In this document: one piece after another, positions 58,066 through 64,000 of the stretch
Position numbering within the stretch: position 1 is the first letter of the stretch
How the letters are laid out: every line of letters starts with the position of its first letter
From: Ilumatobacter coccineus YM16-304
Lineage (GTDB): Bacteria; Actinomycetota; Acidimicrobiia; Acidimicrobiales; Ilumatobacteraceae
Reading direction: 5' to 3'
Assembly: GCF_000348785.1 (NCBI RefSeq)
Contig: NC_020520.1
Span: 558,001-622,000 of the forward strand
Length of the DNA: 64,000 nucleotides
The notes under the pieces: model-generated
The model's database searches: none
Told to the model about the DNA's origin: nothing
Seen by the model: only the letters and a program-made list of their open reading frames with translations
Translations under genes and position numbers: made by a program

Positions 58066-61000
58066 ATGAACGACTTCATCCAGTTCCTGTTGCTCGGTAT
58101 GGGCACCGGATCGATCTATGCGCTCGTCGCGCTCGGTCTCGTGCTCGTGTACCGAGGTTCGGGAGTCGTCAACTTCTCGCAGGGAGCGCTCGCTCTCTCG
58201 GGGGCGGCCTTCTTCTACGAGGCGCACAAGCACACGCCTGTCGTGGTTGCCATCGTGATCGCCACGATGGGCTGTGCGGTCATCGGTGCCCTGATCCAGC
58301 TCCTGGTGATGGGCCCGATGCGCGGGTCATCGCCGCTGGCTCGGCTGATCGCCACGCTCGCGTTGCTGACCGTCGGGCTCGAGACGTGGGACCGCGTCTA
58401 TCCGAACCCGGTCGCCCCCGTCCAGTTCCTGCCCGATGCGTCGGTCGACCTCGGTGGCGGCATTCTGATACCGCAGAGCCGTCTGCTGTTGCTGCTGATC
58501 GTTGTCGCGCTCAGCGTCGGTCTCTGGTTCTTCTTCCGATCGACACGCTTCGGTCTGGCCACCACAGCCGTTGCCGAGAACGAACAGGTCGCCGCCGCGC
58601 AAGGGTGGTCGCCCAACCTCATCGCGATGTCGAACTGGGCGCTCGGCGGAGCTCTTGCGGGTCTTGGCGGCGCCCTCCTGTTCGGACTCCTCGGCATCGA
58701 ACCGGTCGGGCACACCCTGATCGTCATCCCGGCGCTCGCGGCTGCTCTGCTCGGCGGGTTCCGTTCCTACCTCGGCGTCGTCGCAGGTGCGTTGGCGCTC
58801 GGCGCTGCGCAGAGTCTCGCACTGCTCTACATCGACGAGACCGGGGTCACGAAGGGGGCGCGATCGGCGATCCCGTTCCTGGCCATCGTGCTCGTCCTGG
58901 TGGTGCGCGGTCGTTCGCTGCCGCTGCGAAGTTTCGCCGCCGATCGACTGCCGACACTCGGCACCGGGCGGGTGCGGCCGTGGATGGTCGCTGCTGCCGG
59001 TGCGGCGACCATCGCGAGTCTGCACGCGTTCGATGTGTCGTGGTCGCGTTCCGTCATCGTCGGTACCTACTTCGGCATCGTCGCGTTGTCGCTGGTGGTG
59101 CTCGTCGGATTCGCCGGCCAACTCAGCCTCGCCCAGTGGGCGGTCGCAGGAATGGGGGCGTTGTTCGCCGGCCGCCTGGCCGCCGACATCTGGGGGCTGC
59201 CGACGTGGCTCTCCATCATCGTCGGAGTGGCGCTCACGATCCCGGTCGGCTTGGTGATCTCGCTACCTGCGCTGCGAATACGTGGGGTGAACCTGGCGAT
59301 CATCACGCTGGCACTCGCTGTCGTGATCGACTCGATGATCCTCACCAACAATCAGTACACGACCGACGGATTCGTGCCCGCGAAGATTCCCGACCCGTCG
59401 ATCTTCGGGATCGACCTCACGGCGAGGGAGCACCCGGAGCGCTTCGCCACCTTCGGTGTGGTGCTGTTCGTCATCGCCGGCCTGATGATGGCGAATCTTC
59501 GTCGCGGGCAGATCGGGCGTCGGATGATCGCGGTGCGTGGCAACGAGAACGCCGCGGCGAGTCTTGGCATCAGCGTGCTGCACGTCAAGGCCTACGCCTT
59601 CGCCGTCGCCTCCGGTCTGGCCGCGCTCGGCGGCGCACTCATCGCGTTCTCCAACTCGAATCTGGTGTTCGAGTCGAGCTTCCCCAGAATGCGCAACATC
59701 GAGATCGTGCTCTTCTCCGTGCTCGGCGGTGTCGGCTATCTCGGAGGAGCGATCGCCGCTGGTGCCGGTGCGGTCGGAGGCATTGCGGAACATCTCGTCG
59801 GTCTCGTCATCGACACGAAGGACTGGTGGAGGTTGATCGCAGCGGTGCTCGTGGTCGCATTCGTGATCTTCCGTCCGAACGGCGGAGCGGCGTACGTCGT
59901 GAAGGATTTCGCTGCCATGACCCGTTCGACGATGTCGAAGCTCCTGAACGTTGCGGCACTCGGCTTGGTCATCTCGCTCGTCGCGATCCACACGACGTGG
60001 ACGCCCGAGGGGCTGAGCGGACCGGACTTCTCGAGGGTCAGCACCGTGCGGTTCGTGCTCGCCTTCGGCGTGTTGGTCGCCGTCATCGGAGCGCGGCGTG
60101 AGAAACAGATCGTTCCGGCGGTCGTGACCGCGGTGGTCGGCCTCGCCGGTGTCGCTGCGACCGCGAGCCTCGGCGACGACGTGGAATTGGGCGGCACCTG
60201 GCGATGGACCGTCACCGGCTGTGTGGTGGCGGCGTTCGGCGGCGCCATGGTGGTTGCGAAGACCATCGCCGAGCGCGATCGTCCGGACGTGATCCGACTC
60301 GATCGATCGGCGTCGGTGACACGGGTGGAGCCGAGAACCCTCACGCTCGACGGTGTGACCGTCGCCTTCGGAAGCGTCGTGGCGCTGTCCGACGCTCGCC
60401 TCACCGTGCGGCCGGGAGAAGTGACCGGCCTCATCGGCCCGAACGGCGCCGGCAAGACGACATTGATCGAAGCGGTGACCGGATTCGTCGACGCCAGGGG
60501 ACGGATCGCGCTCGATGGTGAGGACATCACGCGGTTCTCGCCGACGAAGCGTTCGCGCGTCGGAATCGCTCGATCGTTCCAATCGCTCGAACTCTTCGAG
60601 GACATGACGGTGCTCGACAATCTCCGCACGGCAGCCGACGCAGGCAGCAGCACGCCGTACATCACCGATCTCATCTGGCCCCGCTCACCCGAGCTCACCG
60701 AATCGGCGATCGCCGCGATCGACGAGTTCGACCTGGCCGACGTGCTGCACGAGAAGCCGAGCGAACTGCCGTATGCGAAGCGTCGGATGGTCGCGATTGC
60801 ACGAGCGCTCGCCGCCGGACCCTCGGTCATCCTGCTCGACGAGCCGGCGGCCGGACTCGATGCAGCCAGCACCACCGAACTCGAACACCTGATTCGTCGG
60901 CTCGCCGACGACTGGGGCATGGCCGTGCTGCTCATCGAGCACGACGTCGGCTTGGTGATGCGTACGTGTGACCGGATCACCGCCCTCAACTTCGGTGCCG

Positions 61001-61182
61001 TCATCGCTGAGGGCACCCCGGACGAGATCGCCCGGTCGGAAACGGTCATCGCGTCCTACCTCGGTGAGCCGGACGATGGCGAGCCCGACGTCGGCAACCG
61101 GCGCGACGAGGAACGGTCCGGCGCTGACGAGCGGTCCGACGACACTGTCGTCGACGCCCAACACGCGGAGGTGATCGCATGA
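58066..61182 (+). CDS. Fused LivH-LivM-LivG importer protein
   Basis: 1038 residues in one frame. Residues 1-285 are a LivH permease (GTGSIYALVALGLVLVYRGSGVVNFSQG); about 300-620 a LivM permease (VIVGTYFGIVALSLVVLVGFAGQLSLAQWA; RGQIGRRMIAVRGNENAAASLGIS); 625-735 three or four additional TM helices of no known family; about 755-1000 a LivG ATPase with Walker A GLIGPNGAGKTT, a degenerate signature LPYAKRRMVAIARAL and Walker B VILLDEPAAGLD. These are normally three proteins. AAAGGGAAG ribosome-binding site. No stop or frameshift in between, so the fusion is real in this sequence. Confidence 0.93.
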   Translation: MNDFIQFLLLGMGTGSIYALVALGLVLVYRGSGVVNFSQGALALSGAAFFYEAHKHTPVVVAIVIATMGCAVIGALIQLLVMGPMRGSSPLARLIATLALLTVGLETWDRVYPNPVAPVQFLPDASVDLGGGILIPQSRLLLLLIVVALSVGLWFFFRSTRFGLATTAVAENEQVAAAQGWSPNLIAMSNWALGGALAGLGGALLFGLLGIEPVGHTLIVIPALAAALLGGFRSYLGVVAGALALGAAQSLALLYIDETGVTKGARSAIPFLAIVLVLVVRGRSLPLRSFAADRLPTLGTGRVRPWMVAAAGAATIASLHAFDVSWSRSVIVGTYFGIVALSLVVLVGFAGQLSLAQWAVAGMGALFAGRLAADIWGLPTWLSIIVGVALTIPVGLVISLPALRIRGVNLAIITLALAVVIDSMILTNNQYTTDGFVPAKIPDPSIFGIDLTAREHPERFATFGVVLFVIAGLMMANLRRGQIGRRMIAVRGNENAAASLGISVLHVKAYAFAVASGLAALGGALIAFSNSNLVFESSFPRMRNIEIVLFSVLGGVGYLGGAIAAGAGAVGGIAEHLVGLVIDTKDWWRLIAAVLVVAFVIFRPNGGAAYVVKDFAAMTRSTMSKLLNVAALGLVISLVAIHTTWTPEGLSGPDFSRVSTVRFVLAFGVLVAVIGARREKQIVPAVVTAVVGLAGVAATASLGDDVELGGTWRWTVTGCVVAAFGGAMVVAKTIAERDRPDVIRLDRSASVTRVEPRTLTLDGVTVAFGSVVALSDARLTVRPGEVTGLIGPNGAGKTTLIEAVTGFVDARGRIALDGEDITRFSPTKRSRVGIARSFQSLELFEDMTVLDNLRTAADAGSSTPYITDLIWPRSPELTESAIAAIDEFDLADVLHEKPSELPYAKRRMVAIARALAAGPSVILLDEPAAGLDAASTTELEHLIRRLADDWGMAVLLIEHDVGLVMRTCDRITALNFGAVIAEGTPDEIARSETVIASYLGEPDDGEPDVGNRRDEERSGADERSDDTVVDAQHAEVIA

Positions 61183-61901
61183 ACGATCAGACCGATGTTC
61201 TGCTCGCTGCACGCGGCCTGTCTCTCAGCTACGGCACTGTCCCGGCCGTTTCCCAACTCGATCTCGAGGTGCGCGCTGGCGAGGTGGTTGCGTTGATGGG
61301 AGCCAACGGAGCGGGGAAGTCGACCACCCTGATGGGCCTCGCGGGGTTGCTCGGGCCTGCCGAGGGGCACGTCGAACTCATGGGCGAGCCGACAACCGAG
61401 CCGCTCCACCGACGCGCTCGACGCGGCGTGAGGTACGTATCCGAGGAGCGGTCGGTCATCCGCTCGTTGAGCACGCTCGACAACCTGCGCCTCGGACCCG
61501 GTCCGGTCGACGACGCCCTCTCGCTGTTTCCCGAACTCGAGGCGCTGCTCGACCGCCCCGCCGGACTGCTCTCGGGAGGCGAGCAACAGATCGTGACGCT
61601 GGCGCGTGCGCTCGCCGGTGACGTGCGTGTTCTGCTGGCCGATGAACTCTCACTCGGGCTGGCCCCGTTGATCGTGCAACGTCTCCTCGGCGCAGCGCGA
61701 GATGCCGCTGCTCAGCGCGGGGTCGGCGTGCTCCTGGTCGAACAGCACGCGCACCTCGCCCTCAAACACGCCGATCGGGCGTACGTGTTGCACCGGGGCC
61801 AAATCGTCCTGAGCGGCCCTGCCGACGAACTGAGCGACCGCCTCGACGAGATCGAGGCGTCGTACCTCCACGGTGCGATGCCAGCCGCAGCCACGCCGTG
61901 A
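61179..61901 (+). CDS. livF: LivF-type ABC ATPase
   Basis: 240 residues. Walker A ALMGANGAGKSTTLMG, signature LLSGGEQQIVTLARAL, Walker B VLLADELSLGLAP (Glu-Leu variant typical of LivF), and VEQHAHLALKHADRAYVLHRGQI. Overlaps the fused importer gene by ATGA. Together with the fused protein it completes one importer with two ATPase subunits. Confidence 0.95.
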   Translation: MNDQTDVLLAARGLSLSYGTVPAVSQLDLEVRAGEVVALMGANGAGKSTTLMGLAGLLGPAEGHVELMGEPTTEPLHRRARRGVRYVSEERSVIRSLSTLDNLRLGPGPVDDALSLFPELEALLDRPAGLLSGGEQQIVTLARALAGDVRVLLADELSLGLAPLIVQRLLGAARDAAAQRGVGVLLVEQHAHLALKHADRAYVLHRGQIVLSGPADELSDRLDEIEASYLHGAMPAAATP

Positions 61902-61946
61902 CGTCGGCCGGACTCGAGTACGCCCGACGACGTGCCGCAGAGGGCG

Positions 61947-62750
61947 TCAGCGTGCCGGCTGGCGGCAATCGGTTCCGGCGTCGGTGTGCCAGTGGCGGGC
62001 GAGGACGCGGTGCCACTTGTTGGCGGGGAGTTCGGGATGGATCGCGGCGAGGCCGGTGCAGTACTTGCTGATCTTGGTCGGCCGAACGTGGTGGTGCCAC
62101 AGCCACCGGTCGGCGGCGCTGGGTGTGCCAACCGACTTCGTCTCGACGACGATGGCACCGAGGACGACGCCGTCACCGTGCTCGCCAGCGGTGTCACCCA
62201 TCTCGTCGGTGCAACGCAGATGCCGATCGAACGTGAGGCGACTCCGGCTGGCGGTGTCGACGATGGTGCTGCGGTCGTACGCGGTGCCGAGCACCGGTCG
62301 CAGCGCCGCGGCGAGCTCGGGGCCGCCGGTGGCGTCGGCGACGAACCCGCATCCGTCCGCCGTGATCGTGTCGTGATCGCCGCGGGCGTAGTCGATTCGT
62401 GACTTGACGTTGGCGCCGCGCTGGCCCTTCGACTTGACCTCCAGAAAGCACGGCCCGGCGGCGCCGTAACGGCGGCTCCGAACCTTGTGTCGCCGCCGCC
62501 GACCCTGCACGGCTGCCCGGTAGAGCGCGAAGTCCTCGGTGTCGAAATAGGTCGAGCGGTACCGGCACGAGCGCTCGCCGTCGATCTCGAGCACGCGAGC
62601 GGTCGGCGCCGACGCATCGAGCAGCGCCACGAGGGTGGCCTCGTCGACGAGGTACTTCCGGTCGACTCGGGTCTGGAGTTCGGCGACGTCGTTCGCGTCG
62701 CGCAGCGAGATCGGCTCGAACGTGGCGAGCGCCTGGTCGATCGAGTCCAT
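61947..62750 (-). CDS. VTC-domain protein (polyphosphate-polymerase-like)
   Basis: 267 residues. A CYTH-like VTC tunnel domain: RVDRKYLVD, CRYRSTYFDTED, RRRRHKVRSRRYG, CFLEVKSKGQRG, VVETKS and KISKYCTG give the ring of basic and acidic residues that hold polyphosphate and metal. Eukaryotic VTC4 makes polyphosphate from ATP; bacterial forms are little studied. Its ATG overlaps the DUF4956 stop by one base, so they are coupled. Confidence 0.88.
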   Translation of the reverse strand: MDSIDQALATFEPISLRDANDVAELQTRVDRKYLVDEATLVALLDASAPTARVLEIDGERSCRYRSTYFDTEDFALYRAAVQGRRRRHKVRSRRYGAAGPCFLEVKSKGQRGANVKSRIDYARGDHDTITADGCGFVADATGGPELAAALRPVLGTAYDRSTIVDTASRSRLTFDRHLRCTDEMGDTAGEHGDGVVLGAIVVETKSVGTPSAADRWLWHHHVRPTKISKYCTGLAAIHPELPANKWHRVLARHWHTDAGTDCRQPAR

Positions 62751-63358
62751 CACAGCCCCAGCGACGTGTCGGCGAACTCGGGATGCCCGGACGGGATGTC
62801 GCCCGACCCCTGATCTCTTCGCAGCTTGAAACACACGTCGACCACGGTGGTGTCGTGGACCAGGTCGAGCTTCTTGACTCGGAGGCGAGTGACCTCGGCA
62901 CCGAGCAGCGACTCGAGATGGGCGACGGCGACCGATTCGTCGGGATACGCCGTGTCGAGCGTGATCGTCTGGTGGCGATGGTTCGTGAACAGCCGAGGAT
63001 GATCGGCCACGAACAGGATGACCAGGATCGCACCCATGAGCACGGGCGTCACCCACGCCGGCGACACCTTCACGCCGCCGAGCAGCCCGATCGCCAATGC
63101 GGTGAAGTAGTAGGCGATCTCGTCCTGGGAGAGCTCCGACGACCGCAGCCGAATGATCGACAACACGCCGAACAGTCCGAGCCCGAGCCCGGCGCTCACC
63201 TCTGCCGTTGCGAGCGCAGTGGCGACGGCCATCACCCCGACGTTCAACCCGAGGATCGCCACGACCATGTCGCGTCGGCGATAGCGGGGGAAGTAGAGGC
63301 CGAACACCAAGAGGGTGATGGCGACGAGGTCGGCGGTGACGAGTGCTGCTGATGACAT
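62750..63358 (-). CDS. DUF4956 membrane protein
   Basis: 202 residues. Four to five TM helices in the first 120 residues (ALVTADLVAITLLVFGLYF; MVVAILGLNVGVMAVATALATAEVSAGLGLGLFGVLSIIRLRSSELSQDEIAYYF region), then a soluble domain with an ACT-like pattern. IIRLRSSELSQDEIAYYF is characteristic of DUF4956. This family is regularly a neighbour of VTC-domain and CotH proteins. Function unknown; a membrane channel or anchor for the VTC enzyme is possible. Confidence 0.85.
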   Translation of the reverse strand: MSSAALVTADLVAITLLVFGLYFPRYRRRDMVVAILGLNVGVMAVATALATAEVSAGLGLGLFGVLSIIRLRSSELSQDEIAYYFTALAIGLLGGVKVSPAWVTPVLMGAILVILFVADHPRLFTNHRHQTITLDTAYPDESVAVAHLESLLGAEVTRLRVKKLDLVHDTTVVDVCFKLRRDQGSGDIPSGHPEFADTSLGL

Positions 63359-63380
63359 GACGCCATCGAAGCGAACGAGT

Positions 63381-63399
63381 TTGTGAGCTTCGTGTGAAT
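63381..63399 (-). promoter_or_regulatory. PHO/PhoP-like direct repeat toward DUF4956-VTC
   Basis: TTGTGAG-5 nt-TGTGAAT on the plus strand; read on the minus strand this is two TCACA half-sites 11-12 bp apart, as in OmpR/PhoP-family boxes. Mirror image of the repeat at 63424. Confidence 0.55.
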
Positions 63400-63423
63400 G
63401 GTCTTCGGATCTTCCGTGACCGC

Positions 63424-63456
63424 GATTCACAGAGGACTCACAAGTGGTTCCCACGA
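63424..63456 (+). promoter_or_regulatory. PHO/PhoP-like direct repeats toward CotH gene
   Basis: Three successive 11-bp units GATTCACAGAG, GACTCACAAGT and GGTTCCCACGA. The first two are TCACAGA-4 nt-TCACAAG, the 7-4-7 layout of mycobacterial PhoP sites and like the 11-bp PHO boxes of streptomycetes. Confidence 0.6.
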
Positions 63457-63522
63457 CGTCCGCAAGATGCGTTGCTTGGGTGGTGACATCACCAGAACGA
63501 CCCGCCCCGACAGGAGCACCCC

Positions 63523-64000
63523 ATGACCAGCACCTCCAACACCTCCTACATCTCCAACACCTCCGGCACATCATCCGGTCGGCACCACGAACCCGTCCGA
63601 CCACGCCGGTTCGGCTCCGGGCTCGCGATCACGACCGCCGGTCTGCTCGTGTTCACCGGCTGCGCCACAGGATCGCAAGCGGCGTCACCGGACTCGACGG
63701 CCGCCGACACCGACTCCTCGTCGGCGGTGACCTCGGCGACCGACGACGCCCAGTCGAGCAGCGACGTGGCGGCCGGCGAGCTCGACCTCTTCGACAGCAC
63801 CGTCGTGCACACCATCAGCGTCGACTTCGATCAAGCCGACTACGACGCGATGATCGACACGTTCACGTCGACGGGTGACAAGGAATGGATCTCGGCCACC
63901 GTCACCCTCGACGGCGAGGTCTACGAGAACGTCGGGCTCCGCCTGAAGGGCAACTCGTCGCTCTTCGGACTCACCTCGGCGACGTCCGGCAACCCGGAAG
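63523..64000 (+). CDS. CotH-family lipoprotein, 3' end missing
   Basis: Starts ATG 63523 (AGGAG 7 nt upstream) and is open to the right edge: 159 codons visible. A Thr/Ser/Asn-rich first 30 residues, signal helix with lipobox FTGC (C47), a disordered linker, and then the beginning of a CotH kinase-like domain: HTISVDFDQADYDAMIDTF, WISATVTLDGEVYENVGLRLKGNSS. CotH proteins are Fam20C-like atypical kinases. Divergent from the DUF4956-VTC pair, its known genomic partner. Confidence 0.85.
   Translation, partial: MTSTSNTSYISNTSGTSSGRHHEPVRPRRFGSGLAITTAGLLVFTGCATGSQAASPDSTAADTDSSSAVTSATDDAQSSSDVAAGELDLFDSTVVHTISVDFDQADYDAMIDTFTSTGDKEWISATVTLDGEVYENVGLRLKGNSSLFGLTSATSGNPE

Overview
The window is GC-rich (about two thirds G+C by eye) chromosomal DNA of a free-living actinobacterium. 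High GC, an actinobacterial core set (UPF0182, PAC2, a Lon-like PDZ protease, furA-katG, TrpB2), large secreted proteins built from RLLDTR-type repeats, and a DMSP-lyase-like cupin point to the class Acidimicrobiia, perhaps a marine Ilumatobacter-like species. That taxonomic call is inference. There is no phage, insertion sequence, integrase or CRISPR array.

Left part (1-22.6 kb), mostly housekeeping: a heme-dioxygenase-fold (PrnB-like) gene coupled to a kynureninase-like gene; NUDIX, PAC2 and GNAT proteins; a HEAT-repeat/membrane protein pair divergent from a Lon-like protease; a DivIVA-domain protein with an unusual phage-head-like Cys/His tail; UPF0182; a coiled-coil protein with 21-residue repeats; TrpB2; a secreted metalloprotease; a YgjV-GNAT fusion and an EamA transporter; a fibronectin-III surface protein with an exact 273-bp internal repeat; an orphan BtuF-like lipoprotein; and the initiator tRNA. 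Many single genes here start 6-8 nt after a TANNNT -10 box, which suggests widespread leaderless transcription.

Middle (22.8-41.1 kb), accessory: a PIN toxin with a 51-residue partner; a TetR-controlled eight-gene catabolic operon (24.4-32.5 kb: SnoaL-like, VOC, acyl-CoA ligase, alcohol dehydrogenase, SDR, two alpha/beta hydrolases, homogentisate-dioxygenase-like cupin) with a promoter and palindromic operator; an RLLDTR-repeat secreted protein; an AraC/SDR divergent pair; a lipoprotein with two cupredoxin-like domains; and a MarR/pirin/DoxX locus with palindromic operators.

Right part (41.1-64 kb): an ABC-2 exporter divergent from a NarL-type two-component system; a serine beta-lactamase-like lipoprotein; katG-furA lying between two about 160-bp direct repeats, one of which carries a frameshifted copy of the 3' end of the adjacent AraC gene; a DUF4386 protein, a quinone-oxidoreductase-like enzyme and a DMSP-lyase-like cupin; an operon of N-acyl-amino-acid amidohydrolase, TetR and a branched-chain-type ABC importer in which both permeases and one ATPase are one polypeptide (54.1-61.9 kb); and, at the right edge, a VTC/DUF4956 pair divergent from a CotH-family lipoprotein across a spacer with 11-bp-spaced PHO/PhoP-like repeats.
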